From Tubiluchus corallicola (lineage: Eukaryota; Priapulida; Priapulimorpha; Priapulimorphida; Tubiluchidae), in contig JAQGDQ010000021.1 of the NCBI GenBank assembly GCA_030141605.1, positions 1,014,347 to 1,078,346 of the forward strand: a stretch of 64,000 nt of DNA. Reading direction: 5' to 3'. Shown here in pieces: positions 11,837 through 32,400 of this stretch; within the stretch, counting starts at the first letter, position 1; every line of letters starts with the position of its first letter. Below the pieces are notes generated by a model that was given only the letters and a program-made list of their open reading frames with translations, ran no database searches and was not told the DNA's origin. A program made the position numbers and the translations under genes.

Positions 11837-11999
11837 TCTATGCGGACAGATTCGGATATCGCTGAAAGCAGAGAGTACAAAACACAAAGCATTTACTAAA
11901 AAAATGGTTTCTCAGCCTCTTGTCAAGTGCATTTACACAGAAAAACCTCAAAGAATAGGGCAGCCACATCTAACAAACAATTAGGAACGACAATGACGT

Positions 12000-19827
<7,828 letters not shown>

Positions 19828-20008
19828 TCTAGAAATAGATTCACAACAGTTTAAATTAGTATCAACTATCAAATCGAACACAGGATTAGGTCGAATCCGT
19901 CCTCTCTGCTGAGCGCTTTGTTTTTTTCCACAAGTCTATAATCCAATTATCCGCGAAAAGTAGGTTACAAATCCAGTTTTTTGTAATTTTGCTTTGCGGC
20001 ACAATTAA

Positions 20009-20016
20009 CTTATATA
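20009..20016 (-). promoter_or_regulatory. TATA box candidate for the EGF/Tyr-rich gene
   Basis: TATATAAG on the minus strand, about 180 nt upstream of the ATG. It would imply a transcription start near 19980 and a ~150-nt 5' leader, assuming no 5' noncoding exon. The surrounding DNA is rich in TA, so a chance match is possible. Confidence 0.3.
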
Positions 20017-21157
20017 TTCTGTTTCGCGAATAACTATATATATATATATGTACTGTAATAAATATGAAAAAACACTTTTAGATGCAAGTGGGCCTTACCT
20101 CATAATTAGCGCTGCACGCTGCGATAACTACCTTCCTACTGTTTGTAATAGATCAGAAATTGACAAATCTAACATTTATAGGTCCTCTACACTTCAGTGC
20201 CTCCTTATTGAATTATATACATTGACTATCGGGGGCGGATATCTCACGGAACGGGGACTTAAAGACGTATCGAAAAATTCTATAGACATTTGTTGGCTAT
20301 AAGTCGAGTAATTACTTTCACATCTTCTAGTACAGGAAATAATTTGCATATAAAGTAAATAATTTAATAAATGATCGAGTGAAGTAGGGCACATGTGACG
20401 TTTTAGCTTGAGTTACGCGTGTGAAGTTCTAACGCCCAGTCCTAGTTTTTAGATTCGCTCTTTAAACAGGTGAGCATAACAGGACCATTGACGAAGTGGG
20501 CTTGCATAGTTCAGGTGATAATAATACCTGTGCGCGATTGTGAAACAATGCTAGTCATTGACAGGTAAATTTTTGCTCACCTTGACATAAACAGATAAAA
20601 ATTTATCCGATAACTATGGACAGTAATGAAAGAGATTATGTAAGTCATATATCCGTCACTGTTAACCTTTACGAAGCGACACTAATGGGGGAAAACTAGC
20701 ACTAAAATCGGGACAAACTGATAATTTTATTACTGTAATTATTATCATGGTAATTGCCATTACTATTAAGAATTCAAAACTGTAATAAAACCGAAAGTTT
20801 TAATTAAAAAATACGAGTTTTGTGTTAGTATATAAAGTTTGAAACCTGCTTTGAATGATAAACGAAAGTTAATGTTATTTATAGGTGATAGTTATCAGCA
20901 AACTGATAATTATTATGCATAAGAATGCATTATTATGAATCTTAATAGCAAGAAACGTAAAATGGATAAAGAAATGCAAACTTTTTAATACTTTATTTGT
21001 TATAAAAGAATATGTTTCTTTTTAACTTTTAGTACGTTCAGTATTTATTGTTCGGCTCGTTGATCATTAAGATGCTTCATAAATATTTGGAATTCACTGT
21101 CAGTTGAAATTTTTTAACGCTGGTAATCTCAGACACTTCGTTGCTAAAGGGGAACAA

Positions 21158-21350
21158 AAGAGAATTTTAAAGTGCACCCGAGAAAAGTTTCAAAACAACA
21201 AAGTTATATAACTAAGCATTACAAGTACTTGTTTGAAACACTTATGTAATTAGAAGGGAATTTTAAAGTACACCCGAGAAGAGTCTCCCTACAAATTATA
21301 TTACTAAGCATTACATGTACTTGTTTGAAAGACTAATGTAATTAGAAAGG
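21158..21350. repeat. Two-copy tandem duplication, ~95-bp unit
   Basis: Both halves carry ATTTTAAAGTGCACCCGAGA-like starts, ACTAAGCATTACAAGTACTT-like centres and TGTAATTAGAA ends. They differ by about ten substitutions and small indels. Confidence 0.75.
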
Positions 21351-23366
21351 AAAATTCTTATTAATTTCAAATGTACGCATCAACTGGTAAAACGTCTCTT
21401 TTTTCAATTTTAATTTTATTTCAGACATGAAAATGTCCATAATGTTAGTTGGGCACAAGAAATGATAAAAGATAAATGACAGTTAGTAAATATATTCGTA
21501 ACTAATTAATAAATTAAAAAAATTCTGCACGTAGATGAAGCATGACGTCTCTGTATTATCATCCAAGTATGCATCATTGGCTCTCTAAAAAAACACATTA
21601 TTAAACTTATTGACAAAATGAAGTAATTTATACTTTTGCTTAGTTAGTGAAGAGTGAGATCCAGATGCTCTGATTATTTTTTCAAACTTTACGCAATATT
21701 ATTTAAACTTGTTTGATTCCACTTAACGTTAAAATGACTGCGCCTAACGGTCATCGCGGGAGTTGTACGGTGTTATTGCCTTGTGCGCAATAAGATAGCA
21801 AGTAAGTAACACAAAATTTCAAGACATTTTATGAAGCTTCATTTATGAAAAATATTGTTTTGTTCTTTAACTAGTTTTAATTTACATAGCGTTTGTCATT
21901 TCGTTGGAAAATTTCAGCAAAGTAACAGTAAACACATCCCCGTGAGCACCATTTGCCCAGATATCGCAAAGGTAAATAATAAATAAATAAATAAAATAAA
22001 TAAACACATTACGCACAATTATTGCTTGACTTTTAAAAATGTGTATATTTTAATTGTTGCGAAACTGACGAGATCTTATTTTCTGTAGGAGCAAAGAAGA
22101 TTTAAGACTAATACTTCTGTCACTTATCTAACATACAGCGTAAAGACGGTAGCTCTTTCAAACTTTTTGCAGTTTCCAAAGTTTAAATCAACACGTTGAA
22201 GCTTACATATTGCTAATCCTATTTTAATTTATAACAGTAAGGTACTGATCCAATTTGAACTTTTTCAGGAAATTATAAAACACGTTTGTGGCACGATTAT
22301 TTTAAGGTTTTTGCTCTGAATGCCTTCATTATAAAATGTTTTTATCTGTCAAGTCGCCATTTTTTGCCGACATGCCTTTGCAACTCGTATGTACCTTTAT
22401 CCAAAAACAAACAACTGCACAAATAAAAAATGTAGTTTGACCGTGGGAGTACTCGCCATCCTCACGCGATGACCGTTTAAATAAAAAAAAGCGCAAAAAA
22501 TTGCCAAGCATAAAAGTTTAAATTACTAAATAAACAACGCTGCGTTTATAGTAATGAATATGGCGATTTGCATGAACGTTTTAATTAGCCGTTTGTCCTT
22601 GTTTTGCGGTAGAGAAGCTACGTGAAATTATGTAATTAAGGTGCTCAGGTGCAACCAGCTTTGCGCATGTCTTACCTGTGTAATGGTGGCTGGAAAGTGG
22701 GTAACTTTCAGCTTTCTTATCTATGCACTGAGCCGCTAATTAAGCTTAGGCCAAAATAATGAGGCAGACGAAAGTGAGAGTAATGAGTGAGAGAAATTCG
22801 TGGATTAAGGTCACTCAATGGCTAAGCGAACTTGCTTAACAAAATAGTGTTCTTCAAAAGCGTCAAAAGCGCGCGCATCTCATATGTTTAAATTCCGTGA
22901 AATAACATAATTTATAGGCCATTCGATACATTCATGTTGTCAAAACTGCATGCTAAGCATCCGACAAAGAGATCAATTGGGTCTTGTACAGTTTTCCTTG
23001 GGTTGCTAAATCTAATTAAAAACATGTTCCTCTAAAAACAATATTCTAATGTGAGACAGTGTGTGAAACGGCTTAGTTTTGTCACGAAATTGTCATTTGC
23101 TTATAGAATGGCATCTTTGAAAATATTGAACAACGACTCAAATCCATCAACCATTTCAAATAGGCTAGTTGAATTCCAGCGCATGTAAGATTATTAATTT
23201 TGTCATGAATAGATGCAGTATTATTAGCTGCATAACGTAGCACTTTGCAAATTTTATTTTTAGATTGAGAAACTTTTAAGTGGCACTTGTTCCTTCATTA
23301 AAAATAGGTTATGGACGAATAGTTTCATTCTATGCAGAAGAAAACATCTTGGACTACATAACAATG

Positions 23367-23475
23367 ACGTTGTTGTTGTTGATGTCGTTGATGTTTTTAT
23401 TATTGTTGTTGCTGTTGTTGTTGTTGTTGACGTTGTGGCTGTGGTTGTCATCGCTGTCGTCACTGTTGTTATCAT
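23367..23475. repeat. Imperfect (GTT)n trinucleotide tract
   Basis: About 110 bp of GTTGTTGTTGATGTCG-type repeats. It generates polyleucine or polythreonine frames that are not genes. Confidence 0.85.
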
Positions 23476-24419
23476 TCATTTCCTTCTGCTATACACGCAA
23501 AAGCTCTAATTAACTAAGCTCCACAGGAGTTTAAGCTCAAAAATCTGCAATTCGGGGCACTGGAGCCATTCTTTCCATCTAAGCGATCACGTTCTGGGTT
23601 ATTAAGTGAGAAACATTTGCGCGAAGTTAACATGAATCATTAATTCGACGAAAAGTACAAATTTAAATGCCACTTAATATAATATTGATTCGGTTGGACA
23701 GGACTAATCGATGTGTAAACTGTATTGCATTATTACAAACTACAGCAAAACTAACTTGACTGCCGTAATAAAATAAATAATTTGAACAGTAAGTTCAAGA
23801 GCCATAAAAGTAGTGAAAGCGGCTGGTAACACTTTCACTAAATGTCCATTACACCAACGTGAAAAACAGTGGTTTATTAGAGTGACCTATATCTTACAGC
23901 CAGTCACAGATATAAATTTATTATTATTCAATGAGAAAAAAGTTGACATGTATGTTGTCTGGGCTTCAAATGGATCAGTAGCACAATGTCGAGCAATTTG
24001 AAAAATGTGAATTACAAATTAGTTGTATTAAATTTGAATTATTTTTTTATAATTATAATATGAAAATATTTTTTATAATGTTCATCTTTCATTTTATATA
24101 AGCAACGTGTGTAAGAATAATAACTTACTGTAGACCGATTGGTGATAATTTTGGCAAGGGTCTAACTCTGCGTATTTTACTCTTTAAAATACCGGAAAAA
24201 CAAAAAATACTATGCCCACTGGGGAACTGAAAAACCCTGATTGTTACGCACAAAAAAACCGAAAAACTAACCCTGTTAAACTCAAGTTTCTCCCCGAATG
24301 CCATGTGGCTTGAATGGAGCCAATATAGTAGAAAAAAATAGTAGGAATAATTAATTTTTCGGTTCGTTTGTTTGCTTATTTCTTCAATCGTTCATTTAAT
24401 CCGTCTTTCTTTCACTTTC

Positions 24420-24560
24420 CATTTGTCATTCATCAATTTGTTCATTCTTTTTTCATATCTGCAATTAATTAATTAATTTGTTTATTCATTCATTCATTTA
24501 TTCATTAATTTGTTATTTTTTCATTCACTTATACATTCGTTCATTCATGCTTTCATGCAT
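24420..24560. repeat. Degenerate (ATTC)n tetranucleotide tract
   Basis: Recurring TTCATTCATTCATT blocks with substitutions. Low-complexity DNA, no gene. Confidence 0.75.
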
Positions 24561-24987
24561 TTGTTCATCATTTATACAATCAGTCGTTTCTTTATTTAAA
24601 TTTTTATCTCGAAAAAACAAGTTCGTAGACTCTGGCTCAAAAATAACAGTAAAAATTAAATTAAAAACAAGGTAATTAAAGTAAGGCTTTGGGCGCTCAG
24701 TTGTGCCTAGTTGCAAGATATCTTATTGTATTAGTGCTAACCCACGGCGAAGTGACGTCCAAGTCCGGACCGTCCCTTGGCTGGCAGTCTAATAAATACT
24801 AAACATAACAATCATTTAAGTTATGAATTAATAAAGTTGTACAATATGTTAGCCCAGTGATCGGGTGTTAGTATTTTATACTTTGATCATCGACCGTTTG
24901 GCGATATTTCTTTATGGCTATTGCAAGAACCTCATTCAGTCAATCAATTTTCAACTCAACCTTGCGGGAAGTTTTACAACCAGCAAG

Positions 24988-25119
24988 AATTTCTCTAATT
25001 AGTTTATCATTGTCTACATTGTTTGTTTATAACAATTTATTACTGGTATTCTTAATTTCTCTAATTATTTTATAATTGTCTACATTGCCTGTTTATGACA
25101 ATTTATTACTGGTGTTCTT
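24988..25119. repeat. Two-copy tandem duplication, 66-bp unit
   Basis: Both copies begin AATTTCTCTAATTA and end TTACTGGTRTTCTTA, with a few substitutions between them. Confidence 0.85.
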
Positions 25120-26054
25120 AGATATAGATACTATAAACAAATTAAGTTCGTAACGTGAAGACATCAAACAATAATGTCCAATCAATCAGTACCTTTGCAA
25201 TTATGTTAATTACTTTTTACTGGCCCTGTAGCTGATTAGTCCAATAATTATTATTATTAATATTAACAATAGAATGCATATTTCATGAAGCATCCAAGTG
25301 CGTCTGTTTTGTCTACACAAGGTTTGTGCATCAGTGTGAATTTCCTTAAAGATTTTGGAACTTTCCATAAAACCTTTTTCTCATTTGGACTTAGGATTAC
25401 CGTGCTTCAGGGTTTAAATGAGTCGCATTAATTTGGAAAACAGCTGCACGATTACTCCACCACCACTAAATAAAGCAGCGTCTTATTTGTCAGTTCACCT
25501 TACACATAATTTCTTTTTTGATGAGCCATTTCGTACGTGACCTCAATATTGTTTGCACCCACCCACTGTTCGTGTCGTTGATGCCCACAAGTGTAATTCT
25601 ACTTTTCCCAAACCACTCGGAAATATGTGCAGTACGCTGAGCCATTATCACGGCGAATTATATTTAGGCTAAACAGTAAAGGTGGTTTGTCGTTTGAATC
25701 AAGGCCCCTGCAAAAGGCATCTTTTGAAGGAACCTTGGTATGAATTATACCCAAACACTATGTCAAAAGAATATAATAATTTAAATTAAGACTTTGAGTC
25801 ACATCACCTAAGACAAGATGAGATCGATTGTGCTGCCATCGCACAACACTTTATAGGAACATCATGCATCTGATACAATAATGTGTAGGAACTGAATGGC
25901 AAAGTTTTTGGTACAACGAACAATTTCAGGCTCGGAATTAATAGAAATATAAAAAAATAATCTAATTAATTGAAATCACTCTATTGTAAGTGATCTAACA
26001 TTAGAAATGCTGAATTTGGTTGGTCAACCATAATGGTTGAACTTGATCATTAAA

Positions 26055-26110
26055 GGTAACGGTGGCCTAGTGGTCTAACACACGGTCCCTAGTTCAAATC
26101 CGTACTGTAA
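26055..26110 (+). repeat. tRNA-derived SINE-like fragment
   Basis: TGGCCTAGTGG at 26063-26073 matches the tRNA A box and AGTTCAAATCC at 26091-26101 matches the B box. Only ~17 nt separate them, so no anticodon arm can form. It resembles the fragment at 19165-19216. Confidence 0.45.
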
Positions 26111-27015
26111 TCTACTTTCTCACATTCCCCGTCTTTAAGTATGGCATCAAAATTTTATTATGGGCTTGTATCTTCATTAATAACAGTCTTAACATTAAGA
26201 TTATAATAATTAATTAAGACAGCGAATTTTAAGCACAACAAGAATTTGACAAAGATTATTATAAAACGATTTTGAATTCACGAAAAGCAACAAAACAATT
26301 TAGACGCTCCTAACCGTTTCATGGTCGGCGAGAATTATCTGATAGGGCTGCCTGCAGTAAAGCGAATATCAGGGTTCTGTGAACTCGATTTTACCTGTCA
26401 GTCCTATCATCAGTCATATCAGGAAAATTACCAATAATGTGGCCAAGGACAAGGCTATAAACTGTCAGACACTTTCGGGTTCACGTTTCCTCTGAACTTT
26501 CTTCACGTTTGTAACCAATGCTCACTGCACATGTAAGCAGAGGCCTGCGTCTAGATCAAATGAAGTTCACCTTGCAAGAAAGAGACCACCTCTGATGAGG
26601 CAAATTCGTGACCGAGTCGGCTATTTATAGATTAGATTAAACTTAAATTCATTTAAGTCCATGCCTTTAGTTGGCCGGTAAAGTAAGCTTACACAATTTA
26701 AAATTGGCCATTGTAAATAGACTTTCGAGAGGTTGCCATTTCCACAATCAAAATAACATGTCTAAAGCAACTAGTTAACACATTATAAACTCACTTTAAA
26801 TACGCTTCCCTTAGTGTAGAAGTGGAACGAAAATTGTGTTGTTCGCGTACAGCGCTTCAGCGTTATTAAGGGAGAAAACTAAAGCAGCCAGTTTTCCACC
26901 AAAACCTACGTATTTAGAGATAAAAATTATATTATTCGTATGACATTTTTTACACCGAGTCGTGATCGCTGTAGTTGGCAGAAATCGCTTGAATAGTACA
27001 TAATGAATGTTGTGA

Positions 27016-27107
27016 GTGAGAGAGAAAGAAAGAGGGAGAGAAAAAGCAAGAGAGAAAGCGGGAAAGCAAGAGGGAGAGAGACAGAGAGAGAGAGGAGATA
27101 TGGAGAA

Positions 27108-27181
<74 letters not shown>
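27016..27181. repeat. (GA)n microsatellite with imperfect flank
   Basis: A degenerate GA-rich segment leads into about 70 bp of pure GAGA from 27111 to 27181. Open frames in all six directions here are artefacts. Confidence 0.95.
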
Positions 27182-27186
<5 letters not shown>

Positions 27187-28564
27187 AAAGAGAGTAAATG
27201 TGCATGTATTCTAGAAAAAAAGCATGATAATATTCTATATAATATGCAATAATATTATATATTATAATTCGCAGAAGCAATCCATTTAATCACAGCTAAT
27301 ACACAAATTTAATGAAGTAATTAGCAATTAATATGCAAATTAAAAACCCAACATGAGGAGTAATTTATCAGTTTTCTTTATTAACCTACAATAATAAATT
27401 ACATGTAGATTTCTGCACTTTTTGACAACAATAAACTTTACAACATATAAGTGCCATGTTCATAATTTTTAAATAATAATCTGCATTAGGCATTCAATTT
27501 TCTCCCATCACTCAAATAAAATAATTATACAGCTAAAATGACATTGATAGACTCTGTAGAGAAATATGTTAAACAGCAGACAAAATATAATTATGCCAGA
27601 AAAAATTTCCGTTTGAAAATTCATTTACATTTTGTCAAGTAAAACGGACTGACAGGTATAATTAACATTTTTCCATGTAACTAGAAGTGATGAAAGCTCC
27701 AAAATTATTATCAATCAGTCGATATACCTTAATAAAAAAATCCCTACTTGCACTACTACCATAATTCACAATAAGCAGTTGTTTTGGCCTATACTATGAC
27801 AATACCAGCATGTTCATTTTCTCTTGCTCTAAACATCCATTGTAGGTATTGAGCCTCCATCCTTTATTAGAGTACTCCACTGCCTGGAGGTTGTTTCGCA
27901 GGCAATCCCGTTAAATGTCCTACCGCTCTTAACCTTCTGATTCTGATTTTAGTGCTCCAAAGTTCCTCTTTAGTTTTCTTATACAGCTACTCATTTGAAA
28001 TGATATAAGGCCATTTTATTTTTAAATTTTGACAAAAAACAAAACTTTCAACAGTGCTCTTTAGACTTTTTATAAAGATCAAAATTTGAACAAATACTTT
28101 CGGCTTCCAGGTACTGCAGCTTTTGCTAGACATCTAATTATTTATTAATCATTTCTGTTTAACAAGCAAAAAATCAGCCAAAATTATAAAACAATGGCAA
28201 CTGTTTTCAATTGCCCACTGGCTAAAATACATTTAAATGAACAAATTACTACAGTTTTAACAGGGAAATTAGTCAAGGAGGCAGAGAATGAAATTGTTAA
28301 ATTAAGAGAGGTAGCTGTTTACAATTTATTAATTAGATCATGAATTTATTAGATAAATTCTTTACAATTTAAATGTGTTCTAATGTTTTTAATAAATATT
28401 AATATAACATCATCACATTAAAAACTAGATTATGAATTGTCACTACAAATTAGAGTCAGATGAGTGCAAGCCATCCATTACAAATGAAGTTTCACAGTTT
28501 ATCCAATCTATGCCAATTCATTACTTTTTGCAAGAAAATTTTATTTTTAAAATAAAATACTCAA

Positions 28565-28877
28565 GGTGCATTCAGACTAATGAGTTTTCTTGCCAAGCTA
28601 ACTCACAATCATGTTCAGACTAGAAAGTAAGACTTGCTGCGAGTTACTCTCCGACAATAAGCGTGAGCTGATATTCCTTTCTCTAATCACTGCGAGAAGT
28701 GTTGAGAGTAACTCGCCAAGGCGTTTACACCTAAACAGTAACTAGCAGGAAATCAACTTGCAACTGTCGCAGAGTTTGCAGTAACTTTTCATTAGTAAGT
28801 TGCCAAGCAGTTCACATTTGCGAGTTTACTGTCCCAGAAAAAATTCGCGACAGAAAACTCGCTAGTCTAAATGTGCC
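28565..28877. mobile_element. MITE-like element with ~26-bp imperfect terminal inverted repeats
   Basis: The left end GGTGCATTCAGACTAATGAG and the reverse complement of the right end GGCACATTTAGACTAGCGAG align with about four mismatches, and both continue GTTTTCT. The 313-bp body has no ORF and contains further inverted copies of GAGTTACTC and GAGTAACTC. I could not see a clear target-site duplication, so superfamily assignment is open. It lies ~450 bp downstream of the TOLLIP stop. Confidence 0.6.
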
Positions 28878-28918
28878 GTTACAGTAAACCTACACTAGAC
28901 AGAAAAGTTTTACAATGT

Positions 28919-28924
28919 TTTTAT
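28919..28924 (-). terminator. AATAAA poly(A) signal candidate of TOLLIP
   Basis: TTTATT on the plus strand reads AATAAA for the minus-strand gene, about 410 nt after the stop and just before the MITE-like element. It is the first canonical hexamer I saw downstream. Confidence 0.35.
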
Positions 28925-29332
28925 TGTGATGGCTAAAGACAAAAAGTAACAAACCATTCAGGAATTAGGTAATACTAGTTTGGTCACTAGTAGCATTTTA
29001 CCTTGTTAACGCTCAACCCTACCTTTACATGAATATGTCTTTCACAAACGTCAAAGAGAGCAGTTTCATTTGGAATGTTAATAAACTACATTGCTACTAC
29101 AACATCGGTGGGATTTGCTGGTAACAATGAAATAATGAAGTAACTTAGTAACTTTTAGAAACAGTTTTGATACTGAACAACATCTCATGACCAGCAGATA
29201 TGTTTTAAATTACTTCAATACACGTTGCAATCGACACAGTCAGCAGCAGTGATAACACATTCGACACATTTCTCAAGTTTGACTTAAATTTTCTGGATAA
29301 TAATTACAATATCAAACGTGAACAAGTAACAG

Positions 29333-29446
29333 TTAATTTTCCTGCATTTGAAGCAATGCACCAATAGTGGCTTCTTTATTTCCACCAGCTGACTCCAATA
29401 CGGATTTAACCACTTCGATATCCATATCTGGAAACATCTCCAATAC
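29333..29446 (-). CDS. TOLLIP: TOLLIP coding exon 8 (CUE domain)
   Basis: Encodes [37 protein letters not shown] and TAA at 29335-29333. Acceptor TTCTTAG. Matches human DMFPNMDQEVIRSVLEAQRG closely. Confidence 0.97.
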   Translation of the reverse strand, partial: VLEMFPDMDIEVVKSVLESAGGNKEATIGALLQMQEN

Positions 29447-32400
29447 CTAAGAAACAAATTACCTTCTTCAATGAAGTTGAAGACATCCTTGCGTACAGTA
29501 GGTATGGTTAATTCAAAATAACAATAAAAGACACCTTTCAACTTTATTTTAGAGTAAAACGAAAGCTTGCTTTCAATGACTATACTTATATGTCTTTTTG
29601 TCTTGTTACCTGATTCACATCTTCCTCTGTTGCAGTATACTCTTGACACGTCTGTCTTGCCGGCTGCTGCTGCTGCTGCGGCTGAGCTCCAGATGCGGCG
29701 TAAGCAGGACCAACCGGCACCATTTCTAAATCAAGAAAAATGTATTACAACGATTGAGAAATAAAGTTGGGAGCCTTCGCAGAAATGCTTTTCTAAGTGG
29801 TACCTGTTACACGTACATGTTACTGGTGATGTCAGATACTGTGTTTTTCTCAATTCGTCCCGAATCTGATATGTAGTTATTCACCTATTTTATCTCTATC
29901 TGATTATTGCAGGATAATGATAATGATTCACACTATTTCTGTTCAGTCTGTTAACTTAGTGGTTACAGCGTGTGGTTTGTGATGGAAGTCAGTCCTCACT
30001 GATGAAAGTTGGTCAGTGAGTTCACAACAACCCAGGTTCAAAAGTCGCTCTGGGCTGCTTTCTTCTCCGTACTAAATTATACTAAATAACCAAAAGTGGA
30101 TATGATATTTCTGCAAGTTTTGTGAATCATCTTAGGGGGTAAGCTCAATGAACCACTAGCAATCATAGTGATAGTTACAAAACTATGAAAATAGTTTACT
30201 TTATTACATTTGAATATAATTCATTGTGTTAATTAATTTCAGATTTTAGTTGACGAAAGATTGTGGAAACGCAGGAAATATTTGAGTTTTCAATAACTGC
30301 TTGAGTGGCAAAGATGCCAGAGTTTTAGTAGAGTTGACATACGAATAGCAATAAAAAAGCTTTCTACATAAACGTTGGGCATTTTATTTTCTTGGATATA
30401 ACAAAATTGGACAATATATTTTAATATTTAATATTAATGACTTGGAGAATCGGATAATTATATTATGTACAAACAACACTACACATCACTTGTTAGAAAT
30501 ATTGTCAATTTGAAGCACAATACTCACGAGGACCAAGAGCGTATCCGGGGCCATAAAATGCTGGTGCTGGATTCATGATCATTACTGGCTGTGGAAACAC
30601 AACAGGCGCTGCATTGACAACCTTGAATAAAACAAAGGAGCACAGATCACCATTATTTCTAACATGTTTTGTAGAAAGCTGGCACAGCTTAGTCACCAGA
30701 GCATCCCAGATAAAATCTTTATTACACATCAAACGCAAAATCGTTTTTAGAATGTCTTAACCTTTAAAGTTTTAACAAAGATTCTATTTACAACTCTATG
30801 ATAATATTTTGCAGGGGTGAGGTTCACCTTGTTTTCTGTTCAAACTTTCACTTACTCAAGGATACAGATTATGAGGCCTGTATGTTATTTCAAAGTCACT
30901 GTAAACACTCCATAAATCAAAATGTAATAGTCTTACCTGCATGAAATTCACAAATTCCACTTTCTGATTGACTTATATTGAAATACTTACCTATTTCACA
31001 TGTGCAAAATCAATAAATAAAAGTGCTGCATTCTGAATGCTTGAGTTCAGTTGTTGCTGAGATGGTTTAAACATCAAACAGGACAAACTTGCTCCCGTCC
31101 TCCCAGGACTTGTTATCCAACTTTTTAGGAGTCAATGTCAGAGACTGGCATCCTTCAAGGGTACGTTGCTCTTTATGTTTTGTGTTTAGCCACATACTTG
31201 TTCAATTCGATAATAAAGCTGCATTCACATTTACAAAACGTTGGCAGTTTGAAGATTTGTTGAAAGTTTACTCTTTTATTTAATGATCAGTAGGTTACTC
31301 AAGCACTTTAGTTAGGTCTCATGCTGCTCTTAAAAGCTTGGTTTGGTTGTCTATTTTCAAGATGTGTCATTCTAACCAAGGCCTCTCACTCACTGACAGT
31401 ACAGGTTCAATAACCCATGGGTTATTGCAACTACCCCGGTGGTTAGAATCCGTAGACAGAGCAGCATCATAGTATTTTGCAGATTTATGATGAAAACACT
31501 TCTGGGAAACTGTGATATCAGAATTCAGTTTCGACTGACTTTTTTACATACGTGTTTTGAGGGACTGCAACGATATATAGTTATCTTGCTTCAATCAAGA
31601 TTTATGCAGTTATCTTATTTTTGACATTGCAAAGTTGACAGACAATTTGCCAAACAGGTTGCCTCTATTAATCATTTGGTGGTAAATTGGTGACCTCAAG
31701 GCAAATAAATTACAATATTACTTGGATCTATGCCAAAAGTAATGTTTTTAATGAAAATAACACAAATATGCATGAAAAACAGAAGTCAACGAGTGGTTCT
31801 ATTAGTAACCACCTATAACACATGCTCTGACACATACATGTGTTATCTGTTCCTTTTCACCGCATTACAATACAACAGAGTTTCATTTATTATACATATT
31901 TTACTAGTACTTAGCATGCTTACAGTATGTGTGAAAACTAAATTGATCATTCCTTCCTTGTCGTCCCCTTGCTTTCCGTTCAATGTGTGCCAGTCATCTG
32001 ACGTCTCACCCTGACATACTGTTTCTGGAATGGTGACATGTGCCCACGCTATCCTGTCATCCATTGTGAAGGTTTTCTGGAAAAAAATAACATCATCAAC
32101 TAGTCTGGTACTTCTTGTTACTTTTACAATGCAGTATTACTAGATGCAAGAATGACTATTAAAATTTTCAAGAATATATTTATAAGAATATTAATTTTAA
32201 ATATCAGACTCTCAAAAATCACATGTTCAGAAATTATAAAATAACTGCAGACAGTGAAAACTATATCTGATATTGCATTTCATTTGGCTGATTTGCAATG
32301 CAGTTTTAAATTTAAATTGCATTCTGCATATTTGCACTTAAAAAGGTCTAATTAACACAGTTTTTTTAAAAGCATTCAAATTGCCGCAAAACAGTCTTTG

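Larger units (their letters stand above)
8523..11999. other. Gene-free stretch between the giant ORF and the EGF/Tyr-rich gene
   Basis: No supported gene. It holds the 3' flank of the giant ORF, a (TA)n tract near 8947-8990, a short oligo-C run near 9163, a TGACGTCA palindrome at 9423-9430, and two diverged copies of a ~40-bp sequence near 9922 and 10207 that share the core AGAGCAACAGGTCA. The right end is the 3' UTR of the minus-strand EGF gene. Short ORFs here show no domain or plausible composition. Confidence 0.6.
19828..29332. other. Gene-free stretch between the EGF/Tyr-rich gene and TOLLIP
   Basis: About 9.5 kb of AT-rich DNA with no ORF or splice-linked exon set that looks coding. 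It contains the candidate promoter of the EGF gene, tandem duplications at 21158-21350 and 24988-25119, trinucleotide and tetranucleotide low-complexity tracts near 23.4 and 24.5 kb, a tRNA-like SINE fragment near 26.08 kb, a (GA)n array near 27.1 kb, and a MITE-like element at 28565-28877 just past TOLLIP. Confidence 0.6.

Noticed and set aside
20467-20585. Short inverted ends AGGTGAGCA and TGCTCACCT about 100 bp apart
   Set aside because: Nine base pairs is too short to claim a transposon without a target-site duplication or other copies.
26927-27280. Long Leu/Ser and Arg/Glu frames over the GA/CT tracts (also at 16071-16549)
   Set aside because: They are translations of a dinucleotide microsatellite.
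31409-31428. Palindrome AATAACCCATGGGTTATT
   Set aside because: A single 18-bp palindrome in an intron can occur by chance and has no further context.
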